A stretch of 64,000 nucleotides of DNA from Ciceribacter sp. T2.26MG-112.2 (GTDB lineage: Bacteria > Pseudomonadota > Alphaproteobacteria > Rhizobiales > Rhizobiaceae), in contig NZ_UEYQ01000001.1 of the NCBI RefSeq assembly GCF_900492205.1, positions 490,001 through 554,000 on the forward strand, written 5' to 3'. Shown piece after piece: positions 7,240-16,611 of this stretch. Position numbers and translations under genes: made by a program. The stretch's first letter is position 1. Each line of letters opens with the position of its first letter. The notes under the pieces were generated by a model, which worked only from the letters and a program-made list of their open reading frames with translations, was not told where the DNA came from and did no database searches.

Positions 7240-10200
7240 ATGGCCAAGTTCTTTATTCGTCGTCCAATCTTTGCCTGGGTGATCGCGATCGTGATCATGC
7301 TGGGCGGAGCCCTGGCGATTTCCACGCTTTCCATTTCACAATATCCCGAAATCGCGCCGACCACCGTGCGCATTTCCGCGACCTACAACGGCGCAAGCGC
7401 CGAAACGGTCGAGAAATCGGTGACGTCGATCATCGAGGACGGCATGACCGGCCTCGATGATCTGACCTACATGACCTCCTCGTCGAGCACCGGCCGCGCT
7501 TCGGTCACGCTGACCTTCGGCAACAGCGTCGAACCGGACATCGCCCAGGTTCAGGTACAGAACAAGCTTCAGCTCGTTCAGTCCCAACTTCCCGACGTGG
7601 TTCAGTCGGCCGGCATTTCCGTCACCCGCTCGACGTCGAGCATTCTGCTCGTCGGCGCGCTGGTATCGACGGACGGCGCCCGCATGCCTGTCGTGCTCGG
7701 CGACATTTTCTCCTCGCAGATCGAGGACCAGATCAAGCGGCTCGAAGGTGTCGGCAGCATCGAAGTCTTCGGTACCGGCTACGCCATGCGCGTCTGGCTG
7801 GACCCGTTCAAGCTCAACAAGTTCCAGCTGACCCCCACCGATGTCACCAGCGCCATTCAAGCCCAGAACACCCAGGTCTCGGTTGGCTCGCTGGGCAACC
7901 AGCCGGTCGCGGCCGGCCAGCAGCTGAATGTGACGGTAACGGCGCAGAGCCAGTTGCGAAGCGTCTCGGATTTCGAATCTATCATCTTGAAGGTCGAGAC
8001 CGATAGCGCCACGGTTCGCCTCAGCGATGTTGCCCGCATCGAGATCGGCCAGGAAAGCTATTCGACCAATACGCGGGCCAACCGCAATCCGGCGACCGGC
8101 TTCGCGGTTAACCTTGCGACGGGCGCCAACGCGCTTGACACGGCCGAACGGGTAAAGACGGCACTTGCGGCCATAGCACCGTCCCTGCCGGAAAACGTGA
8201 TCATCACCTATCCCTACGACACTTCGCCCTTCGTCCAGCTATCGATCGAGAAGGTCGTCCATACGCTGATCGAGGCGATCGTGCTGGTCTTCGTGGTCCT
8301 GCTGATCTTCCTGCAGAACCTTCGCGCTACCCTCATTCCGATGATCGCCGTTCCGGTCGTCCTGCTCGGAACCTTCGGGATCCTGGCTCTGACCGGCTAC
8401 TCGATCAACACGCTGACCATGTTCGCCATGGTGCTTGCCATCGGCCTGCTGGTCGACGACGCGATCGTCGTCGTCGAGAATGTCGAGCGCATCATGTCCG
8501 AGGAAGGACTGTCTCCGCTCGAGGCGACCGAGAAATCGATGGGAGAAATCACCGGAGCGATCATCGGCATCGCTCTCGTGCTGACCGCGGTGTTCATTCC
8601 AATGGCGTTCTTCGGCGGCTCGACCGGGATCATCTACCGCCAGTTCTCCATCACCATCGTTTCGGCCATGCTGCTTTCCGCAGTCGTCGCCATCGTGCTG
8701 ACGCCGGCGCTCTGCGCCACCATGCTGAAGCCGATCGATCACACCAAGGAGCGCCGTGGACCGGGTGCCTGGTTCAACCGCAATTTCGACCGGACCACCA
8801 ACGGCTATGTGTCGAGCATCGGCTACCTGCTGAAGCGCCCCATGCGCGTCATGCTGATGTTCGCTCTCGTCATCGGCGGCTGCGCCTGGATCTTCATGCG
8901 CATGCCGAGCTCCTTCCTGCCCCAGGAAGACCAGGGCGTGCTGATGACCATCGTCCAATTGCCCAATGGCTCGACGACGGCGCGTACCGAAGAGGTGATC
9001 AAGAAGATCGAGGACTACTACCTCGAGAAGGAGAAGGACGCGGTCCAGGACGTCTTTGCCGTGTCCGGCTTCAGTTTCGTCGGCCAGGGGCAGAACTACG
9101 CGCTCGTTTTCGCCAAGCTCAAGGACTTCGACGAACGCACGGCGCCCGAACTCGCCGCATCTGCGGTCGTGCAGCGGGCGATGGGTTATTTCTTCACCCT
9201 CCGTGACGCCATGGTCTTCCCGCTCCAGCCGCCGGCCATTCCCGGTCTCGGTACCTCCAGCGGCTTCTCCATGTATCTGGTCGACAGCGGAAACAACGGC
9301 ACCGAGGCATTGACTGCCGCCTCCAAGCAGCTGATCGGACTGGGTACCACCAATGCCAAGGTCAGTTCGCTCCGCTCCAACAGCCCGGATGCAGAGAGCC
9401 AGCTGAAGATCCTGCTCGACCAAGAGAAGATGGGGGCGATGGGCGTCGACCTCGCGACCGTCAATTCGATGCTGTCGACGATCTTCGCCGGCCGCGATGT
9501 CAACGACTTCACCCTGAACAACGAACTGAAGCCGGTCTACGTTCAGGGCGACGCGCCCTACCGGATGCAGCCGGACGACCTCGGCCACTGGTATGCTCGC
9601 AACACGGATGGCGAGATGGTGCCATTTTCGGCTTTCAGCGAGGTTTCCTGGGTCGGCGGCCCGCCCACTCTGGCGCGCTACAACGGCACCAGTGCCATCT
9701 CGCTCGAGGGTGCAGCGGGTCCCGGTATCAGTTCCGGCGACGCGATGGACGAGATGGAGCGCCTGACGGCGGGCCTGGAAGGCGGATATTCCGTCGCCTG
9801 GCAGGGGATTTCCTACCAGGAACGCCTCTCCGGTTCGCAGGCTCCGCTTCTCTACGCCCTGTCCATCCTGATCGTTTTCCTCTGCCTCGCGGCCCTGTAC
9901 GAGAGCTGGTCTATCCCGTTCTCGGTCATCATGGCCGTGCCGGTCGGCGTGCTCGGCGCCCTTGCCGCCGCCTACTTCTTCGACCAGGCCAATGACGTCT
10001 ACTTCAAGGTCGGACTGCTGACGACCATCGGTCTGGCCGCGAAGAACGCCATCCTGATCGTCGAGTTCGCCCGGGATCGCATGGCGCAGGGAGCAGACCT
10101 CCTGGGCGCGACGCTCGAGGCCGCGCGCCTTCGCCTGCGTCCGATCATCATGACCTCGCTCGCCTTCATCCTCGGCGTCGTACCGCTGGCGATCGCCACC

Positions 10201-10353
10201 GGTGCCGGGTCGGCCGCGCAGAACTCGATCGGTATCGGCGTGCTCGGCGGCATGCTGGCCGCAACCGCGCTCGGCATCTTCTTCGTGCCCTCCTTCTTCG
10301 TGATCGTTCGGAGGCTTACAACTCGTGCAAAAACGAAAGAGGCACTGTCATGA
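7240..10353 (+). CDS. RND multidrug efflux permease (AcrB/MexB family, HAE1)
   Basis: A 1037-residue proton-driven inner-membrane transporter of typical HAE1 length. It opens with KFFIRRPIFAWVIAIVIML (TM1), has the paired large periplasmic loops, and carries the proton-relay aspartates of TM4 in GLLVDDAIVVVENVER. The second transmembrane block includes the repeat motif AAKNAILIVEFA near 935. A ribosome site (AAGGGGTAA) precedes the ATG at 7240. With the adaptor upstream and the outer-membrane factor downstream it forms a complete tripartite pump, probably exporting amphiphilic compounds, plant phenolics or antibiotics. Confidence 0.96.
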   Translation: MAKFFIRRPIFAWVIAIVIMLGGALAISTLSISQYPEIAPTTVRISATYNGASAETVEKSVTSIIEDGMTGLDDLTYMTSSSSTGRASVTLTFGNSVEPDIAQVQVQNKLQLVQSQLPDVVQSAGISVTRSTSSILLVGALVSTDGARMPVVLGDIFSSQIEDQIKRLEGVGSIEVFGTGYAMRVWLDPFKLNKFQLTPTDVTSAIQAQNTQVSVGSLGNQPVAAGQQLNVTVTAQSQLRSVSDFESIILKVETDSATVRLSDVARIEIGQESYSTNTRANRNPATGFAVNLATGANALDTAERVKTALAAIAPSLPENVIITYPYDTSPFVQLSIEKVVHTLIEAIVLVFVVLLIFLQNLRATLIPMIAVPVVLLGTFGILALTGYSINTLTMFAMVLAIGLLVDDAIVVVENVERIMSEEGLSPLEATEKSMGEITGAIIGIALVLTAVFIPMAFFGGSTGIIYRQFSITIVSAMLLSAVVAIVLTPALCATMLKPIDHTKERRGPGAWFNRNFDRTTNGYVSSIGYLLKRPMRVMLMFALVIGGCAWIFMRMPSSFLPQEDQGVLMTIVQLPNGSTTARTEEVIKKIEDYYLEKEKDAVQDVFAVSGFSFVGQGQNYALVFAKLKDFDERTAPELAASAVVQRAMGYFFTLRDAMVFPLQPPAIPGLGTSSGFSMYLVDSGNNGTEALTAASKQLIGLGTTNAKVSSLRSNSPDAESQLKILLDQEKMGAMGVDLATVNSMLSTIFAGRDVNDFTLNNELKPVYVQGDAPYRMQPDDLGHWYARNTDGEMVPFSAFSEVSWVGGPPTLARYNGTSAISLEGAAGPGISSGDAMDEMERLTAGLEGGYSVAWQGISYQERLSGSQAPLLYALSILIVFLCLAALYESWSIPFSVIMAVPVGVLGALAAAYFFDQANDVYFKVGLLTTIGLAAKNAILIVEFARDRMAQGADLLGATLEAARLRLRPIIMTSLAFILGVVPLAIATGAGSAAQNSIGIGVLGGMLAATALGIFFVPSFFVIVRRLTTRAKTKEALS

Positions 10354-10384
10354 CATCCAATGGCTTGCTAGGTTAACAAAATAT

Positions 10385-10414
10385 CTGCGCCGCGATTTGC
10401 GAATCGCGGCGCAG
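10385..10414 (+). repeat. Perfect 13-bp hairpin between RND permease and outer-membrane factor genes
   Basis: CTGCGCCGCGATT (10385-10397) pairs exactly with AATCGCGGCGCAG (10402-10414) around a TGCG tetraloop. There is no T-tract afterwards. It sits in the 142-base gap inside the pump operon, where it could stabilise the upstream mRNA or cause partial termination. Confidence 0.8.
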
Positions 10415-10495
10415 TTGAGGCATGGGGCGCACAGCGATTGGTCTTGAAGGCCTGCTCTTGCGTTCGACACCCTGATTACAATCTAGGATAAGACG

Positions 10496-11908
10496 ATGGT
10501 ATCCATTCGCGTAGCCGCCCCCCTCGCCCTGCTGTTGCTGTCCGGCTGTGTGACCGGCCCGGATCACACGCCGCCGCAGACCCCGCTTCCGGAAAAATTT
10601 GCCGAAGGCGGCAAGAAGAGCAATGGCGAAGTTGCCATGGCAGCCTGGTGGACCGCCTTCAACGACCGACGCCTCAACGGGCTCGTCGAGCAGGGTCTCG
10701 ATCAGAACCTCGATGTCCTGCAAGCGCTCGAGCGCATCAGCGCGGCGCAGGCGAATGTCGTTGTCGCCGGTGCCGGCGGCCTGCCGTCTTTGGGCCTGTC
10801 GGGCGACGAATCGCTCTCGAAGACCGGGGGCACCGGCGACTACGTCACCCGCACCACCGACACCACCTCGACTGCGAGCGGCGGGCTCAGCGTGTCCTGG
10901 CTGCTCGACCTCTTCGGTCAGTATCGCCGCGCCAAGGAAGGGGCCACGGCTTCGCTCGATGCTGCCTATGCCAGCGCCGATGTTGCCAAGCTGTCCTATC
11001 TGTCCGACCTCGTCACCTCCTACATCAATGCGCGCTACTATCAGGAACGCATCGCCATCGCCCGCAAGAACCTTGCGTCGCGGCGCGAGACGCTGGATCT
11101 GACCAAGCTGCAGCTCGAGGCAGGCGCCGCATCGCGTCTCGACGTCGTGCAGTCGGAAGGTCTGGTCAATTCGACGCTCGCCGATCTGCCGGGCCTTGAA
11201 ACGAATTTCCGTCAGTCGGCGCATCACATCGCCACCCTGCTGGGCCTGCCGGCCTCCGCGCTCATCGCCGACTTGCAGAAGGGTGCGCCCCAGCCTATCG
11301 CACGGCGTAGCGTCAATGCCGGCGTTCCGGCCGACCTCATCCGCAACCGTCCGGACATCCGCAAGGCGGAACGCGAACTCGCCGCTGCAGTCGCCGAAAT
11401 CGGCGTCGCCGAGGCACAGCTCTATCCGTCGATCACGCTGGGGGGCTCGATCTCGCCCTCCTGGGTCTCGACGAAGTCGCTGGCTGGCAGCATCACGTCC
11501 TGGTCCTTTGGGCCGAGCCTGACCCTGCCGATCCTCGACGGCGGCCGCCTGAAGGCCAATGTCGACATCGCGGAATCGTCCGCACGCGGCGCCTATCTGG
11601 CTTGGAAGGCCTCCGTGCTCAATGCGGTCGAGGAAGTCGAGAACGCGCTCGCCGCAGTCAACCGCGACAGCCAGACCGTCAATGCCTTGACCGCGACCGT
11701 TCGCTCTTATGAGGAAGCCCTGTCGCTTTCGACAGCGAGCTACAAGGACGGCGCCTCCTCGCTGCTCGACGTACTCGACGCCCAGCGTTCAGTATCGACC
11801 GCGCAGGCAAGCCTTGCCCAAGCCGTCCAGCAAATGGCAGCCGACTACGTCGCACTCAATGTCGCCATCGGCGGCGGCTATGCCTTCGACAAGAAGGCCG
11901 GCATGTAA
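10496..11908 (+). CDS. Outer-membrane efflux lipoprotein (OprM/NodT family)
   Basis: A 470-residue TolC-like channel. It begins with a lipoprotein signal ending LLLLSGC (Cys18), then shows two sequence-related halves with long heptad-like helices (residues about 60-220 and 270-450). The motif PADLIRNRPDIRKAERELAA is characteristic of the NodT/RND-OMF family. It completes the tripartite pump with the two preceding genes and ends at a strong terminator. Confidence 0.95.
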   Translation: MVSIRVAAPLALLLLSGCVTGPDHTPPQTPLPEKFAEGGKKSNGEVAMAAWWTAFNDRRLNGLVEQGLDQNLDVLQALERISAAQANVVVAGAGGLPSLGLSGDESLSKTGGTGDYVTRTTDTTSTASGGLSVSWLLDLFGQYRRAKEGATASLDAAYASADVAKLSYLSDLVTSYINARYYQERIAIARKNLASRRETLDLTKLQLEAGAASRLDVVQSEGLVNSTLADLPGLETNFRQSAHHIATLLGLPASALIADLQKGAPQPIARRSVNAGVPADLIRNRPDIRKAERELAAAVAEIGVAEAQLYPSITLGGSISPSWVSTKSLAGSITSWSFGPSLTLPILDGGRLKANVDIAESSARGAYLAWKASVLNAVEEVENALAAVNRDSQTVNALTATVRSYEEALSLSTASYKDGASSLLDVLDAQRSVSTAQASLAQAVQQMAADYVALNVAIGGGYAFDKKAGM

Positions 11909-11934
11909 GCTCGGCCGGACATCAAAACAGGAAG

Positions 11935-11969
11935 CCCGGCGATCGGAGACGATCGTCGGGTTTTCTTTT
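11935..11969 (+). terminator. Rho-independent terminator of the RND efflux operon
   Basis: CCCGGCGATCG (11935-11945) pairs with CGATCGTCGGG (11950-11960), with one G-T wobble, around GAGA. It is followed by TTTTCTTTT. Confidence 0.9.
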
Positions 11970-12010
11970 CCAGGCGTCTGATCGCGGGAAGTGGGCGGTG
12001 GCGATGTCCG

Positions 12011-12841
12011 TCAGAACGTGGCGGGCGTATTGATCCACAACAGCACCGTCTCCCCATCGAAGCTGTTGTGCCAGGAATGCGGCCGGCGGCTTTCGAAATA
12101 GAAGCTGTCGCCGGCGTGCAGTTCGAAGAACCGATCTCCTTCAAGGATGATGCCCAGGCTGCCGGACAGCACGTGGATGAACTCCTCCCCCTCGTGCTGA
12201 TAGGCGCCTTCGCTGGAGGCCCCCGGCGCCAGTTGGAAGCGATTGCATTCCATCTGGTTGCGGCCTTCGGCAAGAACCTGAACCGTTACCCCAGATGTCG
12301 TGGTCGGCCAGGTCGGCCACTTGCCGTCGCGGATCAGCGATTCACCACCCCGCCCCTGTTCCTGTCCGCTGAGCGAGGCTAGCGTCGTGCCGAGAAAGGC
12401 CGCGACACCATGCAGCGCCGTGAAGGAAAGTCCCTGCGACGTTCGCTCGAAGGTGGAAAGCTGCGAGACCGAAACGCCTGTCGCTTGGGCCACCGCCTCG
12501 AGCGTCCGGCCGGAATCCCGGCGCAGTCGCCGGATCTTCAGCCCGACCGGGATGCCCGCGGGGTCGGAACCCTCTTCCTCCGGGAGATCGAAGGTGTTGA
12601 CCTCCTCCCCCATGCCCTCCTCGCGCAGGCTCTCGCGAATGGCGGCGGGGTTCAGGCCCTTCTCGCTACGAAGCCAGGCAATCGTCTTCAGCCGCTCGAC
12701 GAGCGCGCGATCATAAAGCCGTTGCCCGGAAGGGGTACGGATCGGCTGGATGAGGTCCTGCGTTTCCCACAACCTGAGCGTCGAAGGGGAGACCCCGGCC
12801 ATCCGGGCGGCCTCGGCAATCTTGAAACGGATATCATCCAT
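12011..12841 (-). CDS. Three-domain regulator: MerR HTH, XRE HTH and cupin
   Basis: A 276-residue protein with three recognisable parts. Residues about 4-72 are a MerR-type winged helix (AEAARMAGVSPSTLRLWE). Residues about 98-155 are a Cro/C1-type helix-turn-helix (LEAVAQATGVSVSQLSTFE). Residues about 200-275 are a cupin barrel with metal-site-like EGAYQHEGEEFIHVL and RRPHSWHN. XRE-cupin proteins (PuuR group) often sense polyamines or amino acids; the added MerR domain is unusual. The gene diverges from gabT-gabD across a 157-base gap, so it is the likely regulator of that operon. The ligand is inferred only from context. Confidence 0.88.
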   Translation of the reverse strand: MDDIRFKIAEAARMAGVSPSTLRLWETQDLIQPIRTPSGQRLYDRALVERLKTIAWLRSEKGLNPAAIRESLREEGMGEEVNTFDLPEEEGSDPAGIPVGLKIRRLRRDSGRTLEAVAQATGVSVSQLSTFERTSQGLSFTALHGVAAFLGTTLASLSGQEQGRGGESLIRDGKWPTWPTTTSGVTVQVLAEGRNQMECNRFQLAPGASSEGAYQHEGEEFIHVLSGSLGIILEGDRFFELHAGDSFYFESRRPHSWHNSFDGETVLLWINTPATF

Positions 12842-12909
12842 GAGGACCGAACCCTGTCAGCGCGACGTCATTGCCATGCGTAATAATTGCGGCAAACCAT
12901 ATTGCAAGT

Positions 12910-12926
12910 CTACAGAAAAAATGTAG
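12910..12926. promoter_or_regulatory. Small inverted repeat in the MerR-cupin/gabT intergenic region
   Basis: CTACA (12910-12914) and TGTAG (12922-12926) flank GAAAAAA in an AT-rich part of the divergent promoter region. It lies between the two start codons, where an operator for the divergent regulator would be expected. The arms are short, so this is tentative. Confidence 0.3.
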
Positions 12927-12998
12927 GAAATATAACAGCCTTGCGATCGAACTGAATGGCCGATGCCGGGGGTCAACCGTTACCAGAGGAATTTTGAC

Positions 12999-14282
12999 AT
13001 GAAGAACTCCGAAATCGCAGTTCGCAAGAACGATGCCATCTCGCGCGGCATCGGCATGACCACCCAGATCTATGCCGCCAAGGCGGAAAATGCCGAAGTG
13101 TGGGACGTCGAAGGCCGCCGCTACATCGACTTCGCCGGCGGTATCGCGGTTCTCAACACCGGCCATCGCCATCCTAAGGTCATCGAAGCGGTGAAGAAGC
13201 AGCTCGATTGCTTCACCCATACCTGCCACCAGGTCATGCCCTATGAGAACTATGTCGCGCTGGCCGAACGTCTGAACAAGATGGTCCCGATCGCCGGCCC
13301 GAAGAAGACCATCTTCGCTACGACCGGCGCGGAAGCCGTCGAAAATGCCGTCAAGATCGCCCGTTGCGCCACAGGCCGCTCGGCCGTCATCGCCTTTACC
13401 GGTGCCTTCCACGGCCGTACCTTCATGGGCATGGCGCTGACCGGCAAGGTCGTCCCTTACAAGGTCGGCTTCGGCCAGATGATGGGCGATGTCTTCCACG
13501 TTCCCTTCCCGATCGAACTGCACGGCATCAGCGTCGAAGAATCGCTCGACGTTCTCGACAAGCTGTTCAAGGCCGACGTCGACCCGAAGCGCGTCGCAGC
13601 GATCATTCTCGAGCCGGTGCAGGGCGAAGGCGGCTTCTACGAAGTGCCGCGCGCGCTGATGAAGGCGGTGCGCCAGATCTGCGACGAGCACGGCATCCTG
13701 CTGATCGCCGACGAAGTGCAGACCGGCTTTGCCCGTACCGGCAAGCTGTTCGGCATGGAAAACTACGACGTTCAGCCTGACCTCATGACCATGGCCAAGA
13801 GCCTGGCCGGCGGCTTCCCGCTGTCCGCCGTCACCGGCCGCGCCGAACTGATGGACGCCCCCGGCCCCGGCGGTCTCGGCGGCACCTATGCCGGCAACCC
13901 GCTGGCGATTGCCGCATCCCATGCCGTGCTCGACGTGATCGAGGAAGAAAAGCTCTGCGACCGCGCCAACCAGCTCGGCGGCCGTCTCAAGCAGCGCCTC
14001 GAAGCCCTGCGCGCCGACATTCCGCAGATCTCCGACATTCGTGGCCCGGGCTTCATGGTCGCCGTCGAATTCGCCCATGCCGGTTCAACCAAGCCGGATG
14101 CCGACCTGACCAATGCGATCCGCCTGAAGGCGCTGGAAAAGGGGCTTATCCTTCTCACCTGCGGCGTTTATGGTAACGTCATCCGCTTCCTGTCGCCGAT
14201 CACCATCCAGGACGAGGTCTTCAACGAAGCGCTCGACATCATCGAAACCTCGATCCGCGAAGTCGTGGGAGAAAAGAAGTAA
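12999..14282 (+). CDS. gabT: 4-aminobutyrate (or 5-aminovalerate) aminotransferase
   Basis: A class-III PLP aminotransferase of 427 residues. GGIAVLNTGHRHPKV, the substrate-loop segment FTGAFHGRTFMGMALTGK, IADEVQTGFARTGK and the PLP-lysine segment TMAKSLAGGFPLSAVTG all match GabT/DavT. The family moves the amino group of GABA or 5-aminovalerate to 2-oxoglutarate. The ATG at 12999 follows AGAGGAA; the upstream in-frame ATG lacks a ribosome site. The stop overlaps the gabD start by one base, so translation is coupled. Sequence alone does not separate GABA from 5-aminovalerate (lysine route) use. Confidence 0.93.
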   Translation: MKNSEIAVRKNDAISRGIGMTTQIYAAKAENAEVWDVEGRRYIDFAGGIAVLNTGHRHPKVIEAVKKQLDCFTHTCHQVMPYENYVALAERLNKMVPIAGPKKTIFATTGAEAVENAVKIARCATGRSAVIAFTGAFHGRTFMGMALTGKVVPYKVGFGQMMGDVFHVPFPIELHGISVEESLDVLDKLFKADVDPKRVAAIILEPVQGEGGFYEVPRALMKAVRQICDEHGILLIADEVQTGFARTGKLFGMENYDVQPDLMTMAKSLAGGFPLSAVTGRAELMDAPGPGGLGGTYAGNPLAIAASHAVLDVIEEEKLCDRANQLGGRLKQRLEALRADIPQISDIRGPGFMVAVEFAHAGSTKPDADLTNAIRLKALEKGLILLTCGVYGNVIRFLSPITIQDEVFNEALDIIETSIREVVGEKK

Positions 14283-15766
14283 TGACCATTTCCAACCTCC
14301 TCGCCTCGAAGCTGAAGGATGCCTCGCTTGCCACCGACAAGGCTCTTGTCGGCGACGAGTGGGTCTCGGCATCCTCCAGCGGCAAGACCTTTGAAGTGAC
14401 CAACCCGGCGACCGGCGACGTGATCGCCGTTCTGCCGAACCTCGGCCAGGCAGAAGTAGCCCGCGCTATCGAAATCGCCGACAAGGCACAGAAGGCCTGG
14501 GCCAAGAAGACCGGCAAGGAACGCGCCGGCGTGCTTCGCAAACTGTTTGACCTGATGGTCGCCAATGCCGACGACCTGGCCACCATCCTGACGATGGAAA
14601 TGGGCAAACCCTGGCCGGAAGCCCGCGGCGAGATCCTCTACGGCGCCTCTTATGTCGAATGGTTCGGCGAGGAAGCCAAGCGCGTCTATGGCGACACCAT
14701 TCCCGGCCACCAGCCTGACAAGCGCATCATGGTGATCCGCCAACCGGTCGGCGTGGTCGGCGCCATCACGCCGTGGAACTTCCCCAACGCCATGCTCGCC
14801 CGTAAGATGGCGCCCGCCGTCGCCGTCGGCTGCGCCATGGTGTCGAAGCCCGCCGCGCAAACCCCGCTTTCGGCCCTGGCACTCGCCATCCTCGCCGAAC
14901 GCGCCGGCCTGCCGCTCGGCGTCTTCTCGGTCATCACCTCGACCGACGCCGCCATGGTCGGCAAGGAGTTCTGCGACAATGACAAGGTCCGCAAGCTGAC
15001 GTTTACCGGTTCGACCAATGTCGGCCGCATCCTGATGCGCCAGGGTGCCGACCAGATCATGAAGCTCGGCCTTGAACTCGGCGGCAACGCCCCGTTCATC
15101 GTCTTTGATGATGCGGACCTCGACGCCGCCGTCGAAGGGGCCATGATCTCGAAATATCGGAATGCCGGCCAGACCTGCGTCTGCGCCAACCGTCTCTACA
15201 TCCAGTCCGGCGTCTACGACGCCTTTGCCGCCAAGCTCGCCGAGCGCGTTGGCAAGATGAAGGTGGGCGACGGCTTTGCCGAAGGCGTGACCACCGGCCC
15301 GCTGATCGACACCAACGCCCTGAAGAAGGTCGAGGAGCACGTCGCCGACGCAGTCTCCAAGGGCGCCAAGGTGGCTTTGGGCGGCAAGCCGGCCGACCAG
15401 GGCGGCCTGTTCTTCCAGCCGACGATCCTGACCGGCGTCACCTCCGACATGAAGGTCGCCGTCGAGGAAACCTTCGGCCCGGTCGCGCCGCTCTTCAAGT
15501 TCGAGACCGAAGAGGAGGTGATCGAGCTCGCCAACAACACCGAGTTCGGCCTCGCCTCCTACTTCTACTCGAAGGACGTGGCGAAGATCTTCCGGGTTGC
15601 CGAAGCGCTCGAATACGGCATGGTCGGCATCAATACCGGCCTGATCTCCACCGAGGTCGCACCGTTCGGTGGCATCAAGCAATCCGGCCTCGGCCGCGAA
15701 GGCTCGAAATACGGCATCGATGACTATACCGAGCTGAAATACATGTGCCTCGGCGGGATCGAGTAA
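14282..15766 (+). CDS. gabD: Succinate/glutarate semialdehyde dehydrogenase
   Basis: An ALDH-superfamily enzyme of 494 residues, close to GabD/DavD. The motifs are TPWNFPNAMLARK, LELGGNAPFIVFDDADLD and the catalytic-cysteine region NAGQTCVCANRLYIQ, with the C-terminal PFGGIKQSGLGREGS. It oxidises succinate semialdehyde to succinate (or glutarate semialdehyde to glutarate), the step after GabT. It begins in a TAATG overlap with gabT and ends before a terminator, so gabTD is a two-gene operon. Confidence 0.95.
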   Translation: MTISNLLASKLKDASLATDKALVGDEWVSASSSGKTFEVTNPATGDVIAVLPNLGQAEVARAIEIADKAQKAWAKKTGKERAGVLRKLFDLMVANADDLATILTMEMGKPWPEARGEILYGASYVEWFGEEAKRVYGDTIPGHQPDKRIMVIRQPVGVVGAITPWNFPNAMLARKMAPAVAVGCAMVSKPAAQTPLSALALAILAERAGLPLGVFSVITSTDAAMVGKEFCDNDKVRKLTFTGSTNVGRILMRQGADQIMKLGLELGGNAPFIVFDDADLDAAVEGAMISKYRNAGQTCVCANRLYIQSGVYDAFAAKLAERVGKMKVGDGFAEGVTTGPLIDTNALKKVEEHVADAVSKGAKVALGGKPADQGGLFFQPTILTGVTSDMKVAVEETFGPVAPLFKFETEEEVIELANNTEFGLASYFYSKDVAKIFRVAEALEYGMVGINTGLISTEVAPFGGIKQSGLGREGSKYGIDDYTELKYMCLGGIE

Positions 15767-15790
15767 GCCTTAAGCACTCAGAACGATCCA

Positions 15791-15821
15791 TCCCCGGCCT
15801 TGCGCCGGGGATTTTCTTTTG
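15791..15821 (+). terminator. Terminator of gabT-gabD
   Basis: TCCCCGGC (15791-15798) pairs with GCCGGGGA (15804-15811) and is followed by TTTTCTTTT. Confidence 0.9.
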
Positions 15822-15838
15822 TGTAACCCAGCCCAATG

Positions 15839-15873
15839 AAAAGGCCCGGCGCCAATGGCGACCGGGCCTTTTT
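15839..15873 (-). terminator. Terminator of efp (works on the minus strand)
   Basis: AAAAGGCCCGG (15839-15849) and CCGGGCCTTTT (15862-15872) form an 11-bp stem whose A/T ends give a T-run in both directions. It lies 25 bases past the efp stop on the minus strand and may also back up the gabD terminator. Confidence 0.88.
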
Positions 15874-15897
15874 GTCCGATAGAATGTGAGATGAAGA

Positions 15898-16467
15898 TCA
15901 GTTCTTCGCGCGCTCGACGTAGGAATTGTCTTCGGTCGCGATGACGACACGGGTGCCGGCTTCGATATGCGGCGGTACCAGCGTGCGCAGGCCGTTGGAC
16001 AGGATGGCCGGCTTGTAGGAAGACGACGCCGTCTGGCCCTTGGTGACCGGTTCGGTCTCGACGATCTCGAGGGTCACGTGGCGCGGCAGCTGGATGGCGA
16101 GGGCGATGCCTTCGTGCATGGAGAGGATGCAGGTCATGCCTTCCTGCAGATAGGCCTTCTGGTCGCCCATGGTCTCGGCATCGACCACGACCTGGTCGTA
16201 GGATTCCGGGTTCATGAAATGGAAGCCTTCGCCGTCCTCGTAGAGGAACTGGAAGTTGACGTCTTCGACGAAGGCGCGCTCGACCTGCTCGGTGGTGCGC
16301 CAGCGTTCGGACACCTTCACGCCATCGACGATGCGGCGCATGTTCACCTGGGTGACCGGCGTACCCTTGCCGGGGTGGAAGTTTTCGGCGGTGAGGACGA
16401 CATAAAGCTTGCCGTCCACATCGAGTACGTTGCCCTTGCGAACCGAGGAGGCGATGACCTTGACCAT
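15898..16467 (-). CDS. efp: Elongation factor P
   Basis: EF-P of 189 residues, normal for the family, with the three-domain layout and the tip loop HPGKG placing a lysine at residue 34. That lysine is the residue lysylated by EpmA/EpmB in bacteria that use this modification. EF-P relieves ribosome stalling at proline runs. The ATG at 16467 has AAGGAA upstream; the much longer open frame in phase toward 17505 is antisense to epmA and not real. epmA and epmB lie divergently next door. Confidence 0.97.
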   Translation of the reverse strand: MVKVIASSVRKGNVLDVDGKLYVVLTAENFHPGKGTPVTQVNMRRIVDGVKVSERWRTTEQVERAFVEDVNFQFLYEDGEGFHFMNPESYDQVVVDAETMGDQKAYLQEGMTCILSMHEGIALAIQLPRHVTLEIVETEPVTKGQTASSSYKPAILSNGLRTLVPPHIEAGTRVVIATEDNSYVERAKN

Positions 16468-16611
16468 TGGAATTCCTTGTAACTGCGAAAGACCCGTCGT
16501 AAAGGACGACCCGCCGTCCCTGCTGATGTCTTTTGAATTTTCCTGGGCGCAACTAACCCAAAATCGGCCAAATAGCCAGCCCACCTTGCAACAAGGACCG
16601 AGAAAGCCGGA

